Positions 22,569-30,578 of a stretch of 33,837 nucleotides of DNA are shown piece after piece (position 1 is the stretch's first letter; every line of letters starts with the position of its first letter). The notes under the pieces are model-generated. The model was not told the DNA's origin, made no database searches, and saw only the letters and a list, made by a program, of their open reading frames with translations. Source of the DNA: Planctomycetota bacterium. GTDB taxonomy: Bacteria; Planctomycetota; PUPC01; JABMSA01; JAUWKK01. The translations under genes and the position numbers were made by a program. The stretch spans positions 1 to 33,837 of the forward strand of contig JAUWKK010000001.1 of NCBI GenBank assembly GCA_030614245.1, given 5' to 3'.

Positions 22569-22768
22569 TTGTTCAATGCCTCGTTCTCGCGCTCGCGCAT
22601 TATGGTCTTGATGCGAGCGATATTCCTGCGCGCTTTTGAGAGTTCCGAAGGGCTGTCGATCTTCTGGCTCTGGCTGCGGAACCTCAGGTTGAACACCTCG
22701 CGTATGTTGTCTTGCAGTTCGCTGGCCAGTTCCTGGTCCGACAGGCCGCGTAGTTGTGCTGGTCTCAA
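22565..22768 (-). CDS. rpmC: 50S ribosomal protein L29
   Basis: A 67-residue two-helix protein at the tunnel exit: PAQLRGLSDQELASELQDN, VFNLRFRSQSQKIDSPSEL and the C-terminal ARRNIARIKTIMRERE. The start is TTG 22768, overlapping the rplP stop as TTGA, with AAGGAG about 10 nt upstream. No ATG is available at this position. Confidence 0.95.
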   Translation of the reverse strand: MRPAQLRGLSDQELASELQDNIREVFNLRFRSQSQKIDSPSELSKARRNIARIKTIMRERENEALNK

Positions 22769-23184
22769 TGCAATCGTCTCCTTCGAACGAACCTGACCCG
22801 GATTCCGAGCTTGTGAGCAGTTCGGTTGAGCGCCTGGCGTGCCAGGTCTTCGTCGAGGCCGGCGATCTCGTACAGGATGGTCCCCGGCCTGACAACGGCG
22901 ACATGGTAATCCACCTCGCCCTTGCCCTTGCCCATCCGCACTTCAGCCGGTTTGGAAGTGACGGGCTTGTGTGGAAAGATGCGTATCCACAATTTGCCTT
23001 CTCTCGACATGAAGTGCGTTGCGGCGATACGTCCGGCCTCTATCTGGCGAGCGGTGACCCATCCGGCTTCGAGTGCCTGGAGGCCATAGTCGCCAAAGGC
23101 TACGTAGTTGCCCCGGGTCGCGTTGCCTTTCACCCTGCCGCGCATCCATTTGCGATGCTTAAAGCGCTTGGGCATCAGGGGCAT
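22765..23184 (-). CDS. rplP: 50S ribosomal protein L16
   Basis: A 139-residue L16 organising the A-site region: MPKRFKHRKWMRGRVKGNATRG, FGDYGLQALEAGWVTARQIEAGR and KGKGEVDYHVAVVRPGTILYEI. ATG 23184 has AAGGAG 7 nt upstream, and it starts inside the end of rpsC (26-nt overlap), an unusually long overlap that implies strong coupling. Confidence 0.97.
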   Translation of the reverse strand: MPLMPKRFKHRKWMRGRVKGNATRGNYVAFGDYGLQALEAGWVTARQIEAGRIAATHFMSREGKLWIRIFPHKPVTSKPAEVRMGKGKGEVDYHVAVVRPGTILYEIAGLDEDLARQALNRTAHKLGIRVRFVRRRRLH

Positions 23185-23827
23185 GCGCCTGCTCCTTCTC
23201 GCTTAATTTCTGGCCCTTGTATATCCAGACTTTCACTCCGAGCGTCCCATATGTGGTGGGGGCGTGGGTGAAGCCGTAGTCGACCAGGGCCCGGAGCGTA
23301 TGCAGGGGTATCCGGCCCAGCTTCTGCTGCTCGCGGCGCGACATCTCGGCGCCGCCCAGACGGCCCGAAACGATTATCTTCACTCCCTCAGCGCCCCTTT
23401 GCATTGCCGAGTCGCACGCTTTCTTCATTGCTCTGCGGACCGGTGCGCGTTTCCCGAGCTGTTCCGAGATGTCTTCGGCCACGAGTTGGGCGCTCATTTC
23501 CGGATCCGTGACCTCCTTGATGTTTATCGAGACTTGGCGCTCTGTGAGCGTATTGAGCTCGTCGCGAAGCTTGTCCACCTCTGCGCCACGCCGGCCGATG
23601 ATTATGCCCGGGCGTGCCGAGTGCAGGGTCACGTGCACCTTGTCGCGGGTGCGCTCGATGTCGATCCGTGAGATACCCGCAAACTTGTAGTTTTTCTTGA
23701 TGTAACTGCGTATCTTCTGGTCTTCCACCAGCAAGAAGCCGAAGTTCTTCTTGTCGGCGTACCAATTCGATCGCCAGGTCTCGACGATGCCGAGGCGTAT
23801 CGAGGTGGGATGAACTTTTTGACCCAT
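23159..23827 (-). CDS. rpsC: 30S ribosomal protein S3
   Basis: A 222-residue S3 starting MGQKVHPTSIRLGIVETWRS, with the KH domain (ARPGIIIGRRGAEVDKLR, GxxG loop IGRRG) and the C-terminal domain (VKIIVSGRLGGAEMSRREQ). It lines the mRNA entry tunnel with S4 and S5. ATG 23827 is the true start; the frame extends upstream to 23887 without homology. Confidence 0.97.
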   Translation of the reverse strand: MGQKVHPTSIRLGIVETWRSNWYADKKNFGFLLVEDQKIRSYIKKNYKFAGISRIDIERTRDKVHVTLHSARPGIIIGRRGAEVDKLRDELNTLTERQVSINIKEVTDPEMSAQLVAEDISEQLGKRAPVRRAMKKACDSAMQRGAEGVKIIVSGRLGGAEMSRREQQKLGRIPLHTLRALVDYGFTHAPTTYGTLGVKVWIYKGQKLSEKEQAHAPDAQAL

Positions 23828-23853
23828 AGCGGCTCCTGCCTCTTCGTTTTGCC

Positions 23854-24189
23854 CTAATCGTCGGATATGACGATAGTTATGTGACACGAGGGCTTCCTGA
23901 TCTGTCCCATTCCGCCGCGTGCTCTCGGGCGGTATCGCTTGAGCACCGGCCCGCGCCCTACATGCGCCTCGGCAATGCGGAAATCATCTTCGTCCAGCCC
24001 CGGATCAACCTGCTGGGCGTTCGCCCACGCCGAACAGATCACCTTGTCGATGAACTTCGAGGCGCGCTTCGGCGTATTGCGAAGGGCGTTCAAAGCGTCG
24101 TTGACGGTAAGGTCCCGGACTATTCCGATTACCGACCGGGCCTTCGTCGGCGATATCCGGGCGAATCTATGCACTGCTCTGAATCGCAT
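23854..24189 (-). CDS. rplV: 50S ribosomal protein L22
   Basis: A 111-residue L22, whose beta-hairpin lines the exit tunnel. Seen: HRFARISPTKARSVIGIVRDL, the hairpin region HVGRGPVLKRYRPRARGGMGQIRKPSCHI, and the usual ending ITIVISDD. ATG 24189; 26-29 nt gaps on either side. Confidence 0.97.
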   Translation of the reverse strand: MRFRAVHRFARISPTKARSVIGIVRDLTVNDALNALRNTPKRASKFIDKVICSAWANAQQVDPGLDEDDFRIAEAHVGRGPVLKRYRPRARGGMGQIRKPSCHITIVISDD

Positions 24190-24218
24190 TTGCGCTCCCT
24201 CGGTCCTGCCGCTGATCC

Positions 24219-24503
24219 TTACTTCTTCCGGGCGGCTTTGGCGGATCTGCCGCCGTGCGACCGGAATGTCCTGGTGGCTGCGAACTCGCCGAGTTTGTGA
24301 CCGACCATATTCTCGGTGATGTAGACATTGATGAATGTGCGGCCGTTATGCACCGTGAACGTATGGCCGACGAACTCAGGCACAATAGTGCATGCGCGCC
24401 GCCAGGTGCGAATCGGTTCGTGGCCGCCCGCCTCCCGCTGCCTGAGCACTTTGCGCATCAGCTTGACGTCAACGTATGGGCCTTTACGGATGCTCCGCGA
24501 CAT
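24219..24503 (-). CDS. rpsS: 30S ribosomal protein S19
   Basis: A 94-residue S19 of the 30S head: MSRSIRKGPYVDVKLMRKV, TWRRACTIVPEFVGHTFTVHNGRTF and VGHKLGEFAATRTFRSHGG. ATG 24503, 18 nt after rplB. Normal length. Confidence 0.97.
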   Translation of the reverse strand: MSRSIRKGPYVDVKLMRKVLRQREAGGHEPIRTWRRACTIVPEFVGHTFTVHNGRTFINVYITENMVGHKLGEFAATRTFRSHGGRSAKAARKK

Positions 24504-24521
24504 TTACGATCTCCTGTCTCT

Positions 24522-25355
24522 CTATTTCTTCGCCTTGCGGCGACGTACGATATACTTGTTGCTCATTTTCCGCTTCTTGCGGGTCTTGCCGCCCTTCGAC
24601 GGCTGGCCCCAGGGCGACATCGGATGCCGGCCGCCCGAGCGCCTGCCTTCTCCGCCGCCCATAGGATGAGCGACGGGGTTCATTGCACTGCCGCGAACGG
24701 TAGGCCTGATACCGAGCCAGCGCTTGCGGCCGGCCTTGCCGAGCGTGAGGGCCGAGTGTTCGGTGTTTCCCACTTGGCCAAGCGTGGCCCGGCAGTTCAA
24801 GTTGATCTTTCGAATCTCGCTCGAAGGGAGCATGACGAAAGCGTACTTGCCTTCCTTGGCCGTGACGGTGGCCGAGGTGCCCGCTCCACGGACCAGTGCG
24901 CCGCCCCTGCCGGGCTGAAGTTCGATGTTGTGAATTGCCATGCCCGGCGGCATGTTCTGCAATGGCATCGAGTTGCCCACTTCCGCTTCGACTTTTTCGC
25001 CCGAGATGACGGTCATGCCGACAGTCAGGCCCTTCGGGCAGAGGATATAGCGCTTCTCGCCGTCGGCGTAGTTCAAGAGGGCGATCCGTGCGTTGCGGTT
25101 GGGATCGTATTCGATCGATGCGACTTTCGCCGGGATGTCGAGCTTGTCGCGCTTGAAGTCGATCCTGCGATATGCGCGCTTCGCGCCGCCGCCTCGATGG
25201 CGGCAGGTGATCCGCCCGTTCGAGTTGCGGCCGGCCCTGCGCTTCTTCGGCTCGATCAGCGATTTCTCCGGCTTCTTCCTGGTCAGCTCGGAGAAGTCCG
25301 GCGATGTGCCGAATCGCCTTCCGGGGCTGGTTGGTTTAAATTCCTTCAGGGGCAC
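24522..25355 (-). CDS. rplB: 50S ribosomal protein L2
   Basis: A 277-residue L2, needed for subunit joining and peptidyl-transferase activity. The fold is intact (GRITCRHRGGGAKRAYRRIDFKR; NMPPGMAIHNIELQPGRGG; GIRPTVRGSAMNP). In the loop that reaches the catalytic centre the usual VDHPHGGGEGR reads VAHPMGGGEGR: His230, the counterpart of essential E. coli His229, is kept, while the Asp before it is Ala229 and the second His is Met232. ATG 25355, 23 nt after rplW. Confidence 0.97.
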   Translation of the reverse strand: MPLKEFKPTSPGRRFGTSPDFSELTRKKPEKSLIEPKKRRAGRNSNGRITCRHRGGGAKRAYRRIDFKRDKLDIPAKVASIEYDPNRNARIALLNYADGEKRYILCPKGLTVGMTVISGEKVEAEVGNSMPLQNMPPGMAIHNIELQPGRGGALVRGAGTSATVTAKEGKYAFVMLPSSEIRKINLNCRATLGQVGNTEHSALTLGKAGRKRWLGIRPTVRGSAMNPVAHPMGGGEGRRSGGRHPMSPWGQPSKGGKTRKKRKMSNKYIVRRRKAKK

Positions 25356-25378
25356 AGCCTTTATCCTTATACCACTGC

Positions 25379-25657
25379 CTAGATGACCTCGATGGTGTCA
25401 TCAGGTGCAAGCTTGATGATGGCTTTCTTCCAACTGCGCCGGCGTCCCACCTTGTATCGCTGGCGTCGAAGCTTCCCCCGCTTGCGCATCGTCTGCACCG
25501 AGACCACCTTGACATCGAATATCTCTTCGATTGCTCTCCTGATCTCGATCTTGTTCGCCCGCTTGTCCACCTCGAAGCTGTACTGCTGGTCTTCCTGGCT
25601 TCCGAGGCTCTTCTCGGTGACTATCGGGCGGAGTATTATCTGTCTTGGGTCCTTCAT
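25379..25657 (-). CDS. rplW: 50S ribosomal protein L23
   Basis: A 92-residue L23, docking site for trigger factor and SRP at the tunnel exit. Seen: RQIILRPIVTEKSLG, YSFEVDKRANKIEIRRAIEEIFDVKVVSV and a short tail. It overlaps rplD by 4 nt (25654-25657). Confidence 0.97.
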   Translation of the reverse strand: MKDPRQIILRPIVTEKSLGSQEDQQYSFEVDKRANKIEIRRAIEEIFDVKVVSVQTMRKRGKLRRQRYKVGRRRSWKKAIIKLAPDDTIEVI

Positions 25658-26313
25658 TCGGCATTCTCTCCCGAGCCGGCCTGCACTTCGGATGCCAGGC
25701 GCTGAATCACCTTGTCGAGCGCTGCTCGGGTCAAGAGCACATTCTTGCGAAGCAGCACATCGTGGGCGTTGATGTCGGAGACGGCCTTGAGGTCGACTTT
25801 CGGGATATTCCGCGCCGATTTGTAAGCGGCCGTGTTATGCTCTTCGATGGCGACGAGACACGAGCCGCCGATCTTCAGGTTCGCCAGCGTCGCCGCCATC
25901 TCGCTCGTCTTCGGCTCGGCGAAATTCAGCTCGTCGATGACCAGTACCTCTTTGTCGATCATCTTGCCCAGCAGTGCCGACTGCAGAGCGGCCCGGAGAG
26001 CCTTTCGAGGCATTCGATAGTGATAGTCCCTGGGACGCGGGCCGAAGGCGTTCGCGCCGCCCCGCATTCCTGATACTTTCGCCGCCCCGTGCCGCGCGCG
26101 ACCGGTGCCTTTCTGGCGATACATCTTCGCGCCGCTCCTTACGATCTCGGCTCGGGTCTTGATCGACGACGTGCCTTGACGCCTGTTGGCTTCATACATC
26201 CGGGCCGCGTCGTGCAGCAGGCGCTTCTTTACGATACCGCCGAGTTGCTGCTCGTCGATCTCGATCGTATCAATCTGCTCGCCTGAGCGGTTATACACTG
26301 ACAGTTGCAACAC
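25654..26313 (-). CDS. rplD: 50S ribosomal protein L4
   Basis: A 219-residue L4 with the tunnel loop (YRQKGTGRARHGAAKVSGMRGG, FGPRPRDYHYRMPRK) and a normal globular domain. In E. coli L4 represses the S10 operon. The start is GTG 26313, with GGAG 7 nt upstream inside a repeated ribosome-site segment. It follows rpsJ directly: rplC (L3), which normally lies between them, is absent, and no L3 sequence is fused to this protein. Confidence 0.97.
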   Translation of the reverse strand: MLQLSVYNRSGEQIDTIEIDEQQLGGIVKKRLLHDAARMYEANRRQGTSSIKTRAEIVRSGAKMYRQKGTGRARHGAAKVSGMRGGANAFGPRPRDYHYRMPRKALRAALQSALLGKMIDKEVLVIDELNFAEPKTSEMAATLANLKIGGSCLVAIEEHNTAAYKSARNIPKVDLKAVSDINAHDVLLRKNVLLTRAALDKVIQRLASEVQAGSGENAE

Positions 26314-26318
26314 TTTCG

Positions 26319-26349
26319 TTCTCCGGCGGTCCTCCGCCTTCTCCGGCGG
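26319..26349 (-). repeat. Triple GGAG direct repeat in the rpsJ-rplD gap
   Basis: On the transcribed strand CCGCCGGAGAA occurs twice with 20-nt spacing (plus-strand 26319-26329 and 26339-26349), separated by GGCGGAGGA, giving three ribosome-site-like GGAG cores in 31 nt. Only the last is well placed for the rplD GTG start. It marks the place where rplC is missing. Confidence 0.6.
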
Positions 26350-26352
26350 CGA

Positions 26353-26661
26353 TTATGCCTTTATTCGAATGTCCACGCCGGCCGGCATACTGAGCCGCCC
26401 AAGTGCGTCCATAGTCTGAGCGTTCGGGTCGTCAATGTCGATAAGTCGTTTGTGCGTGCGGATTTCAAACTGCTCGCGCGATTTCTTGTTGACGTGGGGG
26501 GACCTGAGCACAGTGTAGCGCTCGATCCGCGTGGGCAACGGCACCGGGCCGTGCACCTGCACGCCGGTTCGCTTGACAGCGTCAATGATCTGCAATGCCG
26601 ACTGATCGAGCACCTCGTGGTCGTAGGCCTCCATTCGGATTCTGACCTTCTGAACGGCCAT
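26353..26661 (-). CDS. rpsJ: 30S ribosomal protein S10
   Basis: A 102-residue S10 (KVRIRMEAYDHEVLDQSALQII, GPVPLPTRIERYTVLRSPHV, KKSREQFEIRTHKRLIDI), also the NusA/NusE antitermination partner. ATG 26661 is preferred because AGGGG lies 6 nt before it; the ATG two codons earlier (26667) abuts that ribosome site. First gene of the S10 operon, 41 nt after tuf. Confidence 0.96.
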   Translation of the reverse strand: MAVQKVRIRMEAYDHEVLDQSALQIIDAVKRTGVQVHGPVPLPTRIERYTVLRSPHVNKKSREQFEIRTHKRLIDIDDPNAQTMDALGRLSMPAGVDIRIKA

Positions 26662-26702
26662 TTGCATCCCCTGTCTGCCTGAGTTTCTCCAAACCTCTTA
26701 CG

Positions 26703-27914
26703 CTATTCAATCACCTTGGTACAGACGCCTGCACCGACGGTGCGTCCACCCTCGCGGATGGCAAAGCGCATGTTGTCTTCCACCGCAATCGGCGTAATCA
26801 GCTCTATGTGCACCGTCACCGTATCGCCCGGGATCACCATCTCGGTGTCGCCCGTCAGCGTCACGCTGCCGGTTACGTCCGTGGTGCGGACGTAGAACTG
26901 CGGCCGGTAGCCCGTGAAGAACGGTGTGTGCCGACCGCCTTCTTCTTTCGTCAGCACGTATACTTCGGCTTCCCACTTTGTGTGAGGCGTGATGCTGCCC
27001 GGCTTCGCTATCACCTGGCCGCGAAGAAGTGCGTCCTTCTCTACGCCGCGGAGCAGAAGCCCTACGTTGTCGCCGGCGATTCCTTCCTCGAGCGTCTTGT
27101 TGAACATCTCGACGCCCGTGCACACCGTCTTGTGCGTCTCGCTAAGCCCAACGATCTCGACCTCGTCACCGACGTGGATCTTCCCCCGTTCGATGCGCCC
27201 GGTTCCGACAGTTCCGCGGCCCTTGATGCTGAAGATGTCTTCCACCGGCAGCAGGAACGGCTTGTCGACCTCCCGAACCGGCTCGGGAATGTACTCGTCG
27301 ATCGCCTCGAGCAGTTCGAGTATGCATTGCTGCTCGGGAGCCGTCCCGTCGCCCTCGCTGCGCATCGCGGCAAGGGCAGCACCCTTGATGATCGGTATTT
27401 CTTCTCCAGGGTAGTCGTAGCTCGTCAGTAGGTCGCGAAGCTCCATCTCGACCAGTTCGATAAGCTCGGGATCGTCGACGAGGTCCGTCTTGTTCAGGAA
27501 CACGACGATGCGGGGCACGTTCACCTGTCGTGCCAGCAGGATGTGCTCGCGCGTCTGCGGCATGGGCCCGTCGTCGGCCGCGACGACGAGGATCGCACCG
27601 TCCATCTGCGCCGCGCCCGTTATCATATTTTTAATGTAATCGGCGTGGCCGGGGCAGTCTACATGAGCGTAGTGCCGCTTCTGGGTCTCATACTCCACGT
27701 GCGAGGTCGCGATCGTCAGAATCTTGAACTCGTCCCGCCGCCCGTGGGCCTCCGACGCCCTCGCTACCTCGTCATACGTCTTTTTCGTCGCCATACCCTT
27801 GGTGGCCAGCACCATAGTGATGGCGCTCGTCAGGGTCGTCTTGCCGTGATCGATGTGGCCGATCGTTCCTACGTTTACGTGCGGTTTCGTCCGCTTGAAT
27901 ACATCCTTCGCCAT
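26703..27914 (-). CDS. tuf: Elongation factor Tu with divergent switch I
   Basis: A 403-residue EF-Tu that delivers aminoacyl-tRNA to the ribosome. P-loop GHIDHGKT (19-26), DCPGH (87-91 region) and NKTD (141-144) are intact, and domains 2 and 3 look normal (GRGTVGTGRIERG, HTPFFTGYRPQFY, REGGRTVGAGVCTKV). Switch I, usually ARGITINTAHVEYE, reads EFKILTIATSHVEYE: the Mg-coordinating Thr stays, but Arg-Gly is replaced. Planctomycete EF-Tu sequences, as I remember them, also lack RGITI, so this is a lineage marker more than a defect. Only this copy is seen in the window. 38 nt after fusA. Confidence 0.97.
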   Translation of the reverse strand: MAKDVFKRTKPHVNVGTIGHIDHGKTTLTSAITMVLATKGMATKKTYDEVARASEAHGRRDEFKILTIATSHVEYETQKRHYAHVDCPGHADYIKNMITGAAQMDGAILVVAADDGPMPQTREHILLARQVNVPRIVVFLNKTDLVDDPELIELVEMELRDLLTSYDYPGEEIPIIKGAALAAMRSEGDGTAPEQQCILELLEAIDEYIPEPVREVDKPFLLPVEDIFSIKGRGTVGTGRIERGKIHVGDEVEIVGLSETHKTVCTGVEMFNKTLEEGIAGDNVGLLLRGVEKDALLRGQVIAKPGSITPHTKWEAEVYVLTKEEGGRHTPFFTGYRPQFYVRTTDVTGSVTLTGDTEMVIPGDTVTVHIELITPIAVEDNMRFAIREGGRTVGAGVCTKVIE

Positions 27915-27952
27915 CGAATTATATCCTCCGCATTAGAATGCCTGAGATCGGC

Positions 27953-30067
27953 TCAGGCGACAATCATCTTGCTTACCCGTTCGGGGACGGGTGCATAGGT
28001 GCAGGGTTCCATCGAGTATGTGGCCCGTCCCTGTGAGAGCGAGCGTATCACCGTCGCGTAACCGAACATCTCACTAAGAGGTACCGTTCCATGCACGACT
28101 CGGACACCGGACCTGATACTCATTTCATCGATCTGCGCGCGCCTCCCGTGCAGGTCGTTGACGATGTCGCCGAGGTTCTGTTCGGGCACCATTACTTCGA
28201 GGCTCATGATGGGTTCGAGCAGGACAGGCTGTGCGCATTCGACAGCTTCGCTGGCGGCCCACGATGCGGCGGCGACGAAGGCGACTTCGGTTGAATCGGT
28301 TTCGTGTGCCCGTCCGCCGATGAGGGCGATCTTTACACCCACCATTTCATATGAGGCGAGCGGCCCACTTGCCACGGCCGAGCGGGCTCCATCTTCGATC
28401 GCCGGCAGAAACTCCTTCGGAATCTCGTCGCCGGTCTGCTCGTTTTTGAAAATTATCTCCGAACCGCCCTCGAGCGGCTCCACGCGCAGTTGTACTACGG
28501 CGAACTGATTCTTGCCGCCTGTGACCTGATCGTATTCGGCGGCGGCGGTCGATCCGATGGTGATAGTTTCCTTGTATGAGACGCGCGGCCTGCCGACGTT
28601 GGCATCGACGCCGAAGTCGGTGAGCATCCTGTGCTTGAGCACTTCGAGGTGAAGTTCGCCCATTCCGCAGATGATGGTCTGGCCGGTTTCGTCGTCGATT
28701 TTCTGCTCGAAGGTGGGATCTTCTTTCGCGAGCCTCTTGAGGACGTCGGCGAGCTTGTCGCGATCCGCCGTACTTCTCGGTTCGATAGCCATCGAGACGA
28801 CCGTGCGCGGGAACTTCATCTGCTCGAAGACGATGGGCTTTTTCGGATCGCAGAGCGTGTCGCCGGTTACGGTGAACTTGAGCCCTGAGACGCCGACGAT
28901 GTCGCCGGCGACGGCTTCTGTTGCCTGCTGGCGTTCGTCGGCGTGGAGCCGCCATATTGCGGAGATGCGTTCCTTTCGGTCGCGTGTGGCGTTCTGGATT
29001 CTGGTGCCGGATTTAAGCGTGCCGGAGTAGATTCTGAGGAAGGTGAGGTCTCCGTATCCGTCGCTGGCGATTTTGAAGGCGAGGGCGGAGAGCGGCTGGT
29101 TTGGCGTCGTGCGCCGTTCGGCTTTCTCGTCGGAATCGGGCAGAAGGCCCTGGGCCGGCGGGAGGTCGTTGGGCGCCGGCAGCAGATCGCAGACGGCGTC
29201 GAGCAGCGGCTGGATGCCGATATTCTTGAGTGCCGATCCGCACAGCACAGCCGTGATTCTGTTGGCGAGGGTTGCCTCGCGCATTGCGCGGATGATCTCG
29301 TCTTCGGTTATGGGCTCGTCGTGAAGATACTTATCGGCGAACCAATCGACGGCGTCGGCGAGTTTTTCAATGAGCACTTCGCGGTGAAGTTCCGCGTCGT
29401 CCCGGTATTCTTCGGGGATTTCGCGCCGCTCGAACTTCTCGCCCTGCGAGGCTTCGTCGTAGTAGATCGCCTTGCGGCGGACGAGGTCGACGTGGGCGAT
29501 GAAGCGGTTATCCTCGCAGATGGGTATCTGTATCGGAACGGGGTTCGCGCCGAGCCGTTCGCGCATTGATTCGACGGAGTCGTCGAAGTTAGCGCCCGGG
29601 CGATCCATCTTATTCAGGAAGGCAATACGGGGGACATCATAGCGGTCGGCCTGCCGCCAGACGGTTTCGCTTTGCGCCTCGACGCCGCTGACGGCGTCAA
29701 AGACGGCGCTCATGCCATCGAGGACGCGCAGCGAGCGTTCGACCTCGGCCGTGAAATCGACGTGGCCGGGGGTGTCGACGATGTTGATGATGTAACCGCG
29801 CCATTGGACGGAGCTGGCGGCGGCGGTGATTGTTATGCCGCGCTTGCGCTCTTCTTCCATCCAGTCCATTACGGCGGTTCCGTCGTGGACTTCGCCCATG
29901 CGGTGTTCCTTGCCCGTGTAGAAGAGGATTCTCTCGGTCACGGTGGTCTTACCGGCGTCGATATGCGCTGCGATGCCGATATTCCTCTTGAACTTGATGT
30001 CCGCTGGGCTCATCATCGGTCGGCAGTCCCGTTTATGCCTTACAGTTTTTGTTGCGGTTGGCGTCAT
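27953..30067 (-). CDS. fusA: Elongation factor G
   Basis: A 704-residue translocase GTPase. Seen: P-loop AHIDAGKTT (34-42), switch I RGITI (76-80), DTPGHVDF, NKMD, and the complete domain series to domain V with HGRRAQIDEM and SEMFGYATVIRS. The ATG at 30067 is 3 nt after the rpsG stop and may be coupled to it; ATG 30016 (MSPADIKFKRNIGIAAHID) would give the more usual N-terminus, so the first 17 residues are uncertain. Several planctomycetes carry more than one EF-G; which subtype this is cannot be decided by eye. Confidence 0.96.
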   Translation of the reverse strand: MTPTATKTVRHKRDCRPMMSPADIKFKRNIGIAAHIDAGKTTVTERILFYTGKEHRMGEVHDGTAVMDWMEEERKRGITITAAASSVQWRGYIINIVDTPGHVDFTAEVERSLRVLDGMSAVFDAVSGVEAQSETVWRQADRYDVPRIAFLNKMDRPGANFDDSVESMRERLGANPVPIQIPICEDNRFIAHVDLVRRKAIYYDEASQGEKFERREIPEEYRDDAELHREVLIEKLADAVDWFADKYLHDEPITEDEIIRAMREATLANRITAVLCGSALKNIGIQPLLDAVCDLLPAPNDLPPAQGLLPDSDEKAERRTTPNQPLSALAFKIASDGYGDLTFLRIYSGTLKSGTRIQNATRDRKERISAIWRLHADERQQATEAVAGDIVGVSGLKFTVTGDTLCDPKKPIVFEQMKFPRTVVSMAIEPRSTADRDKLADVLKRLAKEDPTFEQKIDDETGQTIICGMGELHLEVLKHRMLTDFGVDANVGRPRVSYKETITIGSTAAAEYDQVTGGKNQFAVVQLRVEPLEGGSEIIFKNEQTGDEIPKEFLPAIEDGARSAVASGPLASYEMVGVKIALIGGRAHETDSTEVAFVAAASWAASEAVECAQPVLLEPIMSLEVMVPEQNLGDIVNDLHGRRAQIDEMSIRSGVRVVHGTVPLSEMFGYATVIRSLSQGRATYSMEPCTYAPVPERVSKMIVA

Positions 30068-30070
30068 CTA

Positions 30071-30544
30071 TTACCATGCAAAGTGGGCAAACGCTTTGTT
30101 TGCTTCAGCCATTCGATGCGTATTCTCGCGGACGGTTATGGCGGCGCCTTCTTTGCGATATGCGTCACAGATTTCGTTCGCCAGTTTTTCGGCCATCGGC
30201 TTGCCTTTTCGTTTTCGTATGGCGGTGAGCACCCATCGCATTGCTAAGGACATCTGCCGCTTGGCGTTTACGGGCATCGGCACCTGATACGAGGCGCCGC
30301 CGACGCGCTTGGAGCGGACTTCGACCAGCGGCTTGACGTTGTTGAGCGCCTGGTCGAAGACTTCGTTGGGTGCGGCGCCCCTGATGCGCTCGGCCACGAT
30401 GTCCATCGCGCTGTAGAAGACGCGTTCGGCCGTGGCCTTCTTGCCGTCGCGCATCAGGCAGTTGATGAACTTCGCGATGACCCGGCTGTGGTATCTCGCG
30501 TCCGGCTTGAGAAAACGTTCGGTCGATTCGAATTTTTTCGCCAT
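30071..30544 (-). CDS. rpsG: 30S ribosomal protein S7
   Basis: A 157-residue S7, the assembly nucleator of the 30S head. Seen: RFLKPDARYHSRVIAKFINCLMRDGKK, KPLVEVRSKRVGGASYQVP and the C-terminal HRMAEANKAFAHFAW. ATG 30544 has GGGAG 9 nt upstream; the open frame up to 30733 is a shadow of rpsL. It begins MAKKFESTERFLKP. Confidence 0.97.
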   Translation of the reverse strand: MAKKFESTERFLKPDARYHSRVIAKFINCLMRDGKKATAERVFYSAMDIVAERIRGAAPNEVFDQALNNVKPLVEVRSKRVGGASYQVPMPVNAKRQMSLAMRWVLTAIRKRKGKPMAEKLANEICDAYRKEGAAITVRENTHRMAEANKAFAHFAW

Positions 30545-30578
30545 AATTGATGACTCCCGGAGCGGCTTCGCAGGAAGC

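Noticed and set aside
24255..25382. A 375-residue plus-strand frame
   Set aside because: Antisense to rplB and rpsS, which are intact and conserved; no family features in the frame.
27705..27749. EF-Tu as a pseudogene or paralogue without function
   Set aside because: The frame is complete, the Mg-binding Thr and all GTP motifs are present, and the gene sits in the normal str operon position.
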